DNA of 64,000 nt from Okapia johnstoni (Eukaryota; Chordata; Mammalia; Artiodactyla; Giraffidae): positions 87,791,001 to 87,855,000 of the forward strand of contig CM044313.1 in NCBI GenBank assembly GCA_024291935.2. The letters run 5' to 3'. The position numbers and the translations under genes were made by a program. Shown in pieces: positions 1-10,017 of the stretch (within the stretch, counting starts at the first letter, position 1; each line of letters opens with the position of its first letter). The notes under the pieces were generated by a model. It searched no databases, was not told the DNA's origin, and was given only the letters and a program-made list of their open reading frames with translations.

Positions 1-24
1 TCCAAAATCACTGCAGATGGTTAC
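1..24 (+). mobile_element. BovB LINE, sense, left piece of a split copy
   Basis: The first 24 bases match the BovB segment that encodes the stretch after the YADD motif (the GSKITADGD region). The same sense copy resumes at 1521 with the next BovB bases, so an antisense BovB has split it. The copy is cut by the window edge. Confidence 0.7.
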
Positions 25-259
25 TCAGTTCAGTTCAGTCGCTCAGTCGTGCCCGACTCTTTGCGACCCCATGAATCGCAGCACGCCAGGACTCCCTGTC
101 CATCACCAACACCCAGAGTCCACCCAAACCCATGTACACCTAGTCTATGATGCCATCCAGCCATTTCATCCTCTGTCGTCCCCTTCTCCTGCCCCCAATC
201 CTTCCCAGAATCAGGATCTTTTCCAATGAGTCAACTCTTCGTATGAGGTGGCCAAAGTA

Positions 260-1268
260 TTAGAATTTTAGCTTCAACATCAGACCTTCCAATGAACACC
301 CGGTACTGATCTCCTTTAGGATGGACTGGTTGGATCTCCTTGCTGTCCAAGGGACTCTCAAGAATCTTCTCCAACACCACAGTTCAAAAGCATCAATTCT
401 TCGGCACTCAGCTTTCTTCACTGTCCAACTCTCACATCCATACATGACCACTGGAAAAACCATAGCCTTGACTAGACCGACCTTTGTTGGAAAAGTAATG
501 TCTCTGCTTTTTAATATGCTATCTAGGTTGGTCATAACTTTCCTTCCAAGGAGTAAGCGTCTTTTAATTTCGTGGCTGCAATCACCATCTGCAGTGATTT
601 TGGAGCCCCCCCAAAAAAGTCTGACTCTGTTTCCACTGTTTCCCCATCTATTTCCCGTGAAGTGATGGGGACCAGATGCTATGATCTTAGTTTTCTGAAT
701 GTTGGGCTTTAAGCCAGCTTTTTCGCTCTCCTCTTTCACTTTCATCAAGAGGCTTTTTAGTTCCTCTTCACTTTCTGCCATTAGGGAGATGTCATCTGCA
801 TATCTGAGGTTATTGATATTTCTCCCAGCAATCTTGATTCCAGCTTGTGTTTCTTCCAGCCCAGCGTTTCTCATGATGCACACTGCATATAAGTTAAATA
901 AGCAGGGAGACAATATACAGTCTTGATGTACTCCTTTTCCTATTTGGATCCAGTCTGTTGTTCCATGTCCAGTTCTAACTGTTGCTTCCTGACCTGCATA
1001 CAGGTTTCTCAAGAGTCAGGCCAAGTGGTCTGGTATTCCCATCTTTCAGAATTTTCTACAGTTTATTGTGATCCACACAGTCAAAGGCTTTGGCATGGTC
1101 AGTAAAGCAGAAATAGATGTTTTCCTGGAACTCTCTTACTTTTTCGATGATCCAGTGGATGTTGGCAATTTGATCTCTGGTTCCTCTGCCTTTTCTAAGA
1201 CCAGCTTGAACATCTGGAAGTTCACGTTTCACATATTGCTGAAGCCTGGCTTGGAGAATTTTAAGCAT
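260..1268 (-). pseudogene. BovB reverse transcriptase fragment, frameshifted
   Basis: Two reading-frame pieces, 1056-1268 and 260-1012, encode consecutive parts of the RTE-clade reverse transcriptase that copies BovB and SINE RNA at the target site. The upstream piece has the ARLQQYV and KGRGTRDQIA blocks and motif A as FTDHAKAFD. The downstream piece has motif B as GVHQDCILSP, where the usual QG is QD, and an intact YADD catalytic box at 791-802 (residues 71-74). After YADD, residues of about 115-131 are read in a wrong frame and then the normal frame returns, so two compensating indels are present. A further frameshift or stop separates the two pieces. It cannot be a working enzyme. Confidence 0.85.
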
Positions 1269-1463
1269 TCCTTTACTAGCGTGTGAGATAAATGCAATTG
1301 TGCGGTAGTTTGAGCATTCTTTGGCAGTGCCTTTCTTTGGGATCTGAATGAAAACTGGCCTTTTCCAGTCCTGTGGCCACTGTTGAGTTTTCCAAATTTG
1401 CTAGCATATTGAGTGCAGCAGTTTCACAGCATCACCTCCACTTATTTCGTTCGTAGTGATATG

Positions 1464-1520
1464 AGCCAAAAATCCTGGAATGTGAAGCCCACTTGACTTC
1501 ACATTCCAGGATTTTTGGCT
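1464..1520. repeat. Perfect 24-bp inverted repeat with 9-base spacer
   Basis: Arms 1464-1487 and 1497-1520 are exact reverse complements, with spacer cccacttga at 1488-1496. Arm 2 is in the order expected for antisense BovB. Arm 1 replaces about 11 bases of BovB with an inverted copy of arm 2, including arm 2's private differences from other BovB copies. Confidence 0.95.
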
Positions 1521-2074
1521 TACACTGCAGCCACATAATTAAAAGATACTTGCTCCTTGGAAGAAAACTATGACAAACCTAGACAGTGTATTAAAATGCA
1601 GAAATATTTTGCTAACAAATGTCTGGACATGGTCAAAGCTATGGATTTTCCAGTAGTCGTGTACAGATGTGAGAGTTGGACCATAAACAAAGGTGAGCTC
1701 TGAAGAATTGATACTTTCGAACTGTGATGTTGGAGGAGACACTTGAGAGTCCCTTGCATTCAAGGAGATCAAACCAGTCATTTATAAAGAAAATCAACCC
1801 TGAATATTCATTGAAAGGACAATGCTGAGACTGAAGTTCGAATACTTTGACCACCTGATGTGAAATCCGACTCATTGGAGAAGATCCTGATGCTGGGAAA
1901 GACTGAAGGCAGGAAGAGAAGGGGGCAACCGTGGATGAGATGGTTGGATGGCATCAACTCAATGGACATGAGTTCGAACAAATGTGGGGAGATAAGTGAG
2001 GGACAGATAACCCTGGCATACTGCAGTCCATGGGGTCAAAAAGAGTCAGACACAACTGAACGACTGAACAACAG
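1521..2074 (+). mobile_element. BovB LINE, sense, 3' piece of the split copy
   Basis: Resumes the BovB interrupted after base 24 with the block that encodes SHEIKRxLLLGRK and runs to the 3' terminus at CGACTGAACAACAG. The reading frame has many stops, and a short frame at 1860-2060 still shows the SLEKxLMLGK and RWLDGI blocks. It is older and more diverged than the antisense copy lying inside it. Confidence 0.85.
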
Positions 2075-2084
2075 TTTTCATATT

Positions 2085-2165
2085 GAAGTTGTTGATATTT
2101 CTCCCAGCTATCTTGATTCCAGATTGTGTTTCATCCAGCCTTGCATGATATATCTGCAAATAAGT
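2085..2165 (-). mobile_element. Short internal BovB fragment, antisense
   Basis: About 80 bases match the reverse complement of the BovB stretch just upstream of YADD (encoding the MRNAGLEEAQAGIKIAGRNI region). It has neither BovB end. It follows directly after the 3' end of the sense copy, so it may be a leftover of a rearrangement and not an independent insertion. Confidence 0.65.
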
Positions 2166-4932
2166 GTTGTAGAACAGAATTTTTATTTTTTTCTTCTTCT
2201 CCCATATGAGAGGAAAAAAAAAAAAGAAGTCTTTATAAAGAATCCTCTTTACATCCTATCACTTTACTGCTGCCCAAAAGCAAGGAGGTGCCAAAAGACT
2301 TTTTCCTCATGAATAAAATTATATCCTTTAAGAAGATAACCTGTCCTTATTTATTGGTGTATTTTACAAGCTATGGTAATCAAAGTATAAGTTTTGCCGT
2401 CGATTACTGATTATATTAGAGTGTGTGTTTGTGGAAAATCAAATGCCTGCAATTTTTGTGACTTGTCTCATAGATGGCTAGTGTGTGGATGTTTTGACTT
2501 GTGCAATATGATGAATTTACAATATTTCAGTTCTGGACCTAGTCTATATATAAAAGGACTAGTAGGTTCCATAGTGGTCTTTAGGAGCCCTAAATCTCCT
2601 CTTAGATGTCTAATTACCTTGTTGGAGAGATCACATGGAGAGGTTCTGAGACTACAAGAAGTGGGAGGGAGGCCCATATGAGCCCAGACTTATAGCTATA
2701 TGTATCAAGGCTTTAACCTTGTGAATGATACTGTCTAGGCTTGCCTCCAGTTCTGGCAAGCCACATGATGAATATATCTAATACACCACAAACAACAGTA
2801 CATTGAACAGAAGAGTTACCCTATCAAAACCTAGTCTGTTTCTTACCTTTCTAAATGGTGAAATATAATAAAATGGTTGTTTATGCATCTAATTTTTGTT
2901 AATACTTTCTTATACAGCAGTAAATTATAAAAATTCATTCCTTGCTGTTCCTACCAAGTTGGCTGTTTTGTTAGGAAGGCTCATGAGGCCTTTCCTGTAA
3001 GTAAGCCCACACTTTCATGACAATGAGCTGACAGAATGGGAGGTCGAGGAGAAAGATATTCTGTAAGTTAATAGCTTAAGATTATTCTGACTATGCATTG
3101 CAGATCTGATGAAATAAGCACAAGTGTGGACCAGTTATGCCTTGATCTCAGTGTGTGATAGACTCAGGCCAAAACACAACCACCCGGATCATTATAACAT
3201 GGTAGTTTTCTATAGCTGTAATGATTAACATCTCATGGACTATTGATAGTATTTCCCCGGAAGCTGGATCACGTTACTTCCCTAGTGACCAAGTAACACG
3301 GCCATAGGTATCTTTAGGGACATATCTGTAGTAAATGTTGCAGAATCCTTGTCTGTCCACACTGTTAAGCATTTACCACTTCATCTCTGAAATTCACACT
3401 TAAATGCAGTGAACTATTGGAACTTAGTTGGCATCAATGATTGTAGTTCACAGGAATCAGGACAATGTTTTGAGTTGTATATATATTTTTTCCAAATAGA
3501 AAACAGAAAAAAAAAGTGAAATAAAGATTGAGAAAGCCAATCTAAATGTTTATCAAAAGAGGACATTTGCACTGTAATTAGTGATAGTTAGTCCTAATTT
3601 TTTAGAACATTTTCACTAAACCCTGTGGCTTTTCAATTTGCAATTTACATTCCATTCCTGAAAATTAGAATGTGTTACTTACTAACTCACATAAGTTTAT
3701 GTTTCCAGTTGTTTTGTGGCTTTGATCTCCACAATTCTAACAGATTTTTCACAAAGTAAATGTACATATCTATCTTAGAATATGGCTCTAAATTAAGGAA
3801 CAATTGAAATTAACCAAGTCCTCTGCTATGTTTTTCTTCTTGTGAAAACCTCTCAACATTAGAAAATTGTCACTCCTTACATATCCCTGTTGCCCAATTT
3901 TAGACAGATTTTCTCCCCAGCATCCATCATATTTTCAATTTAATAAATTTCTACAGTTATTGATTGCCATACTGTGCAATGACTGTCTTACGTTTTGAGG
4001 ATAAAGAAATTAATCTGAAACTGATCCTTTTCCTATTTAAAACAAAGTTTTCTAGTAATTTATTTTATCATATGTATTTATATATATCAATAACCATTTC
4101 ACTCAAATACTTTTAAAATCTAAAATAAAATAATTATTTTCTCCATCTTAATATATTTGACTCATCTATTACAACCAAAAAATACAAAACACAATAATTG
4201 CTCACACTCTGTCAAATAGCTTTTGTTATGAAAATCAACACATTCTTCATGTGTTACAAAGAAGAGATATTTGTTTAAAGACTACTAGATATATATTTTA
4301 TGGGAAAATTCATTGGTTTACAGTCAGAAACATTGAGTCATTATCTGTCTTTGACAACCTAGGCAGGAATCGTAACCATTATAAATGTTAGTTACTTCAG
4401 AAGTAAAATAAAATACTTTGATTTGAATAACTAGATGAACTTTTAGATTTCTTCTGATTCTAAATTTAGATAATGAAAATGTATATGAATTTCTTCAATG
4501 TGGTGTATTTTAAGCCCACAATTCAACAGTTATAAATGTTTATTTTAGATTTTATGCTTCATCTTGCAACAAATCTGAAGGGACACAGTAAAAGAATATT
4601 TATTCCATTCATGAATCTCTTAATTCAGCTTCTTAAAAGTTTACATGCTTAATTTCATCAATCAGACATTTAGAATGAAATGAAAGCTAACACTTTAGAA
4701 AATTTTACTTCCCAAGTGGTGTTAGGATGTAATGTACTGGAAGTAATATAAATTACTGATTTAAGAACCTTTCAATAGGACAATGGATTTCCCAAAGAAT
4801 ATTAAATTTAACCAATTTCTTCTATATATAATTTACAATGTGATACATATGACTAATTTTCAAGACAAAGTGCTATGTATAAAGAAAAATACAAATATCC
4901 ATAGGCATTCTGAATTATAATCTGTGTGAAAA
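2166..4932. other. Non-coding AT-rich stretch, no gene seen
   Basis: No supported reading frame, RNA gene or young repeat. A poly-A run lies near 2214-2225. The stretch about 2600-2780 recalls the middle part of old mammalian LTR elements of MLT1 type, but this is only a resemblance. Confidence 0.6.
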
Positions 4933-5001
4933 AACAGTGATCCACTATAAAGAGTGGATAAGGAAATAACAGTGATCCACTAATAGAGTGGAGAAGGAAA
5001 T
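4933..5001. repeat. 35-bp near-perfect tandem duplication across a SINE 5' junction
   Basis: Copy 1 is 4933-4967 and copy 2 is 4968-5001, both starting aacagtgatccacta. The second copy runs into the start of a SINE (gagaaggaaat), and the first copy ends in a nearly identical string, so the duplicated unit includes the first bases of the SINE. Confidence 0.8.
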
Positions 5002-5118
5002 GGCAACCCACTACAGTATTCTTGCCTGGAGAATCCCATGGACAGAGGAGCCTGGTGGGTTATAAGCCATGGGGTTGCAAAGAATTGGACACAACTGAAG
5101 CAACTTTAGCACGCACTA
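4987..5118 (+). mobile_element. Bov-A/Bov-tA SINE, 5'-truncated
   Basis: Contains the Bov-A body (GGAGAAGGAAATGGCAACCC start, CTTGCCTGGAGAATCCCATG, and the BovB-like 3' tail ACACAACTGAAGCAACTT). It lacks the tRNA-derived head with its A and B boxes, so it carries no internal pol III promoter. Confidence 0.85.
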
Positions 5119-6093
5119 AAAAGAGATAAAACCATTTTAACGCAAGACACTATTAGAAATATTTAATGTATAACTATGCTTACATAAGTGAAGGGACAAA
5201 AATAAGCTTTTTAGGTTTCGGTAGCAATCTTTTCTGGCAAAGAAAATAACTTCCGGAATTAACAAGAAAATTACCTAAGAGAGGCCAGTTTTTACCTTGC
5301 GTATACTAGCAAATACAAACAGCTATCTAATTTAATCAGTACTGGAACACACAAAAAAATTTCTGTAACTCATGAAAAAGTAAAATAATATTTATGTTTT
5401 TTTGCCATAAAGTTTTACTGGATTCACTCAATTTTCACTATATCAACAAAGCAACCACATGTAGTTGTTGAAAACAAAGATATGTTACATATAATGTGCT
5501 TTTGGAAATATAATACCACAGAGGACTTCTTAAAAACTCGAACTAATGGTTAATATAGTATTGGAACTATATCTCAGTTCTGTAAATGGAAAAAAACAAA
5601 AAAAAAATTCTGTCATTTGCTCCCTTGTTCATCTGTGGCTCATTGACTGATTTCAGAATTTACTTTCTAGGTTCCATGGATGAATGTTCAAGCACATCTC
5701 TCAAGAAGTGACATATTCAATATTGGATTTTTGGTCATTTTATGGAAGGGTGGATAGTATGAAATAGTAGATTCATCTCAGTTCTTCAGTGCTCAGACAG
5801 TAGTTTAGACTTTTATCTATTAGCTAGTGAATTTTAAGTGAAGCACTGCATAACAAATATGTTTGTCCTGACAGATAACTTTATTTATATTAAGCAAACA
5901 TTGACTATGACTATTTAGAATGCACTTCAGTTTACAGATTCTGGTGATACAGACTGTATTTTCAGCTTCTAAATTCTTTATCACATGATATAGAAAGCAA
6001 GTGCCATTTTTAACTACTTATATATGTCATTATATACACATGTTAAGCATGTATTTATAAAAACACAGATAGTATAATTTATATCTATAAATA
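5119..6093. other. Non-coding AT-rich stretch, no gene seen
   Basis: Nothing recognisable apart from short A or T runs. No reading frame has support. Confidence 0.6.
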
Positions 6094-6271
6094 AGTGAAA
6101 ATCATTCAGTCATGTCCAACTCTTTGTGAACTCCATGGACAATTTTCCAGGCCAGAATACTGGAGTGGGTAGCCTTTTCCTTCTCCGGGGGATCTTTCCA
6201 ACCCAGGGATCAAACCCAGGTCTCCCACATTGCAGGCAGATTCTTTACCAGCTAAGCCACAAGGGAAATCC
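6094..6271 (-). mobile_element. Bov-tA SINE, antisense
   Basis: Reverse complement of a full Bov-tA: BovB-like tail at the left, Bov-A body in the middle, and tRNA-derived head at the right (gatttccCTTGTGGCTTAGCTGG when read on the minus strand, with the B-box-like GGTTTGATCCC). A small palindrome, attccatatg/catatggaat (6272-6303), lies just outside the right end. Confidence 0.85.
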
Positions 6272-7202
6272 ATTCCATATGGATTTATAAATACATATGG
6301 AATAAATGTGAGATTTATTGTGTATACCTTTTGTTTCAAAGAATACTTTTATCAATAATGACTTAAATTTGTTGAACTATTAAGATATGCACTATTTGTC
6401 ATAGTAATACGTTTATGCTCCAACCACTAATGCCAAAGAAGCTGAACAGTTCTATGAAGATCTAACACCAGAAAAGATGTCATTTTTATCATAGGGGACT
6501 GTAATGCAAAAGAGATACCTGGAGTAACAGGCAAATTTGGCCTTGGAGTACAAAATGAAGCAGGATGAAGGCTAATAGAGTTTTGCCAAGGGAATGCATT
6601 GGTCATAGCAAATGCCCTCTTTCAACAACACAAGAAAAGACTCTACACATGGACATCGCCAGATGGTCAATACTGAAGTCAGATTGATTATGTTATTTGC
6701 TGCCAAAGATGGAAAACTCTATACAGTCAGCAAAAACAAGACCTGGAGCTTACTGTGGCTCAAATCATGAGCTCCTTATAGAAAAAGTCTGAATTAAATT
6801 GAATAAAGTAGAGAAAACTACTAGGCCATTCAGGTATGACCTAAATCATATCCCTTATGATTATACATTGGAAGTGACAAGTAGATTCAAGGGATTACAT
6901 CTTATAGAGTGCCTGAAGAACTATGGACAGAGGTTCATAACATTGTACAGGAGCCTGTGACCAAAACCATCCCCAAGAAAAAGAAATGCAATAAGGAAAA
7001 TGGTGGCCTGAGAAAAACAGCTGAATAAAATGTGTAGCAAAAGGAAAGGAGTACGGAAAAGATATACCCAACTGAATACAGAGTTCCAGAAAATAGCGAG
7101 GAGAGATTAAAAAAAAAAAAAAACCTTCTTAAGTGAACAATGCAAAGAAATAGAGGAAAACAATAGAATGGGAAAGACTAGAGCTCTCTGAGATCTCTAC
7201 CA

Positions 7203-7345
7203 GGCTTCCCACATAACTCAGTCAGTACAGAATCTGTCTGCAATACAGGAGACCTGGGTTTGGTTCCTGGGTTAGGAAGATCTCCTGGAGAAGGAAATGG
7301 AAACCCACTCCAGTATTCTTGCCTGGAGAATCCCACGGACAGAGG
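7203..7345 (+). mobile_element. Bov-tA SINE nested in BovB, 3' tail missing
   Basis: Begins with the Bov-tA head (GGCTTCCC, then the degenerate A box and GGTTTGGTTCC B box) and the Bov-A body. It stops at GGACAGAGG, where BovB resumes with TTCAAGAAAATTG. The usual last 70 or so bases of the SINE are absent, which is unusual for an element that primes from its 3' end and suggests a later deletion. Confidence 0.8.
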
Positions 7346-7642
7346 TTCAAGAAAATTGAGATACTAAGGGAGCATTTCATGCAAAGGTTGGCACAATAAA
7401 GGACAGAAATGGCAAGGACCTAACAGAAGCAGAAGAGGTTAAGAAGAGGTGGCAAGAATACACAGAAGAACTGTACATAAAAGATCTTAATGACTCGGAT
7501 AACCACAATGGTGTGGTCATTCCTGTTGAGCCAAACATCCTGGAGTGTGAAGTCAAGGGGGCCTTAGGAAGCATTATGGCGAACAAAGCTAGTAGAGGTT
7601 TAAAATTCTTAAAGATGGTGATTTGAAAGTACTGCACTCAAT

Positions 7643-8809
7643 ATGCCACCAAATTTGGAATGGCCACAGGACTGGAAAAGGTCAGTTTTCATTCCAATTC
7701 CAAAGAAAATCAGTGTCAAAGAATGTTCAATCTACCACATAATCATGCTCATTCCACAGGCTAGCAAGGTAATGCTTAAAAACCTTCAAGCTAGGCTTCA
7801 ACAGTACGTGAACCAAGAAATTCTAGAATGTACATGCTGGATTTAGAAAAGGCAGTGGAGCCAGAGATCAAATTGCCAACATGCATTGGATCGTAGAGAA
7901 AGCAAAAGAATACCAGATGAAACATCTGCTTCATTGAGTACACTGAAGCCTTTGACTATGTGAGGGTGTTAAATGCTCAGTCCTGTCTGAATCTTTACGA
8001 CCCCATGGACTGTAGCTCACCAGGCTCCTTTGTCCATGGGATTTTCCAGGCAAGAACACTGGAGTGGGTTGCCATTTCTTTCTCCATGGGATCTTCCCAA
8101 CCCAGGGATTGAACTCGGGTCTCATACTACAGGCTGATTCTTTAACGTCTGAGCCCCCAGGGAAATCATCAGATTGACATTTGAAGATGTGGATCACAAC
8201 TGTGGAAAATTCTTAAAGAGATAGGAATACCAGACCACCTTACGTGCCTCCTGAGAAGCCTGTATGCAGGTGAAGAAGCAACAGTTAGCACCCGCCATGG
8301 AACAAGGGACTAGTTCAAAATTAGGAAAGCAGTACGCCAAGGCTGTATATTGTCAGCTTCCTTATTTATCTTCTATGCAAAGTACATCATGCAAAATGCT
8401 GGGCTGGGATGAAGGAAAAGCTGGAGTCAAGATTGCATGGAGAAATATCAATAATGCCAGATATACAGATGACACCACCCTTATGGCAGAAAGTGAGGAG
8501 CTAAAGTGCCTCCTGATGAAAATGAAAGAGGAGAGTGAAAAAGCTGGCTTCAAACTCAGCATTCAAAAAACGAAGATCATGGCATTCGGTCCTATCACTT
8601 CATGGCAAATAGATGGGGGAACAATAGAAATAGTGACAGTCTTTATTTTCTTGGGCTCCAAAATCACTATGGACAATTCCTGCATCCATGAAATTAAAAG
8701 ACACTTTCTCCTTGGAAGAAAAGCTATGACAAATCTAGACAGCATATTAAAACACAGAGACATCACTTTGCTGACAAAGGTCCATATAGTCGAAGCTATG
8801 GTTTTCTAG
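7643..8809 (+). pseudogene. BovB reverse transcriptase, broken
   Basis: Reading-frame pieces at 7643-7846 and 8264-8809 belong to the same BovB reverse transcriptase. The first has the RSVFIPIPKK block that opens the RT domain and ASKVMLKNLQARLQQYV. The second has the region before motif C, then YTDD at 8462-8473 in place of YADD, then the SEELKCLLMKMKEESEKAGFKL and GSKIT blocks. Motif A lies next to the SINE at 7963-8179 and is disrupted by it. The mutated motif, the stops and the SINE mean no active enzyme. Confidence 0.8.
7963..8179 (-). mobile_element. Bov-tA SINE, antisense, nested in BovB
   Basis: Reverse-complement Bov-tA with tail at left and tRNA-like head at right. It is flanked by an imperfect 12-base target-site duplication: tttgactatgtg at 7951-7962 and tttgaagatgtg at 8180-8191. 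The duplicated bases are BovB sequence encoding part of the AFDCVD motif A region, which shows that the SINE entered an existing BovB. Confidence 0.9.
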
Positions 8810-8829
8810 TGGTCATGTATGAATGTCAG

Positions 8830-9210
8830 AGTTGGACTATAAAAAAAGCTGAGCCCCGGAAAATTAATGCTTTTGAACTGTGGTGCTGAATAATACTCTT
8901 GAGAGTCCTGTGGACAGCAAGGAGATCAAACCAGTCAATCCTAAAGGAAATCAACCCTGAATATTCATTGGAAGGACTGATGCTGAAGTTGAAGCTCTAA
9001 TACTTTGTCCACGTATTGCGAAGAGCTGACTCACTGGAAAAGACCCTGATGCTGGGAAATGTTGTGGGCAGGAAGAGAAGAGGGCAACAGAAGATGAGAT
9101 GGTTGAATGGCATCATTGACTCAATGGATGTGATTTTGAACAAACTCTGGGAGATAGTGAAGGACAGGGAAGCCTGGCTTCCTGCAGTCCATGGGGTCAG
9201 ACATGATTGA
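8830..9210 (+). pseudogene. BovB C-terminal domain remnant
   Basis: Continues the reverse transcriptase of this copy. A frame at 9016-9210 encodes [28 protein letters not shown] and [12 protein letters not shown], the C-terminal blocks seen in all BovB copies of this window. Stops and frame changes separate it from the upstream part. The function of this domain in RTE elements is not well defined. Confidence 0.75.
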
Positions 9211-9222
9211 GTGACTGAACAA

Positions 9223-9679
9223 CAAAATCAGGTTGATTAGATGATAAAAATTATTAAATTGGATAAGAAATCAACATTGGATACTATATTGCCTAGAAGA
9301 TATACACTACTTTAAAGCACAAAATTGTTGAGATAAATATGCAAGTTGTTAGCATAAATTCTCAGCTATTCTTTACCTTAAAATATATTTATTTTGCTCT
9401 CATTTTTTATAGTTTTCCAGGATTCAAGTAGGTCACGACTACAATGTATTCAGATCCTGTTATCTGTCATACAGTGTACAGTATGCTTTTCAATAGACAA
9501 ACAGCAGCAAATATTTTTTCACATTCTTTGCCTTTTGTGTGTTTTTTTTTGGTCAAATTCAATTATCTGTGCTTTTTCTCCTTATTCTTTTAAATTTTAA
9601 TACTCTATTTCACACATGGTAGCAATGGTAATGAATTGAGCTTCCATATAACCACTATATATGGTTCCTTTAAGTTTGT
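9223..9679. other. Non-coding stretch, no gene seen
   Basis: AT-rich. A 68-residue frame at 9394-9600 has no recognisable motif and I treat it as chance. Confidence 0.55.
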
Positions 9680-9688
9680 TCCTATGTG

Positions 9689-10008
9689 CTATATAGTGTA
9701 GTAGTGAAAGTCACTCAGTCGTGCCCGACTCTTTGCGACCCCATGGACTATACAGTCCATGGAATTCTCCAGGCCAGAATACTGGAATGGGTGGCCTTTC
9801 CCTTCTCCAGGGGATCTTCCAAACCCATGGATCGAACCCAGGTCTCCTGCATTGCAGGTGGATTCTTTACCAGCTGAGCCACAAAGGAAGCCCAAGAATA
9901 CAGAAGTGGGTAGCCTATCCCTTCTCGAGGAGATCTTCACGACCCAGGTGTTGAACTGGGTTTCCTGCATTGCAGTTGGATTCTTTACTAACTGAGGTAT
10001 GAGGGAGG
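9689..10008 (-). mobile_element. Dimeric Bov-tA SINE, antisense, with target-site duplication
   Basis: On the minus strand this reads: a tRNA-like head plus a short body (10008-9894), then a complete Bov-tA (9893-9698) with A box TGGCTCAGCTGG, B-box-like GGTTCGATCCA and the BovB-like tail. The pair is flanked by tcctatgtg at 9680-9688 and 10009-10017, so the two units were inserted as one element. The outer unit has a decayed B box. Confidence 0.85.
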
Positions 10009-10017
10009 TCCTATGTG

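Larger units (their letters stand above)
25..1520 (-). mobile_element. BovB LINE, antisense, 5'-truncated, inserted in another BovB
   Basis: The left end is the reverse complement of the BovB 3' terminus (TGAAC-type tail and the GTCGGACACGACTGAGCGAC-like block). Reading leftward from 1520 the copy covers the reverse transcriptase and C-terminal region but lacks the 5' UTR and endonuclease. A short TTAC is present on both sides (21-24 and 1520-1523). Near its 5' end there is a perfect hairpin (see 1464-1520). Confidence 0.9.
6407..9222 (+). mobile_element. BovB LINE, sense, 5'-truncated, split by two SINEs
   Basis: Starts in the endonuclease region, about 0.87 kb into the element when compared with the near full-length copy at 43249, and runs to the normal 3' end (GAGTGACTGAACAACAA). 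Two SINEs sit inside it, at 7203-7345 and 7963-8179. Once these are removed the BovB order is collinear with the other copies. No clear target-site duplication is visible around the whole element. Confidence 0.9.

Noticed and set aside
321..926. Plus-strand frames opposite the BovB reverse transcriptase
   Set aside because: Shadow frames of the minus-strand BovB coding sequence. The same pattern recurs opposite all other BovB copies.
25..2074. Head-to-head inverted duplication of BovB
   Set aside because: The first 24 bases of the window are sense BovB that continues at 1521, so nested insertion explains the layout better. The hairpin at 1464-1520 is a separate local event.
6272..6303. Palindrome attccatatg/catatggaat beside a SINE as a regulatory site
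   Set aside because: Short AT-rich palindromes are common here and nothing else suggests binding or function.
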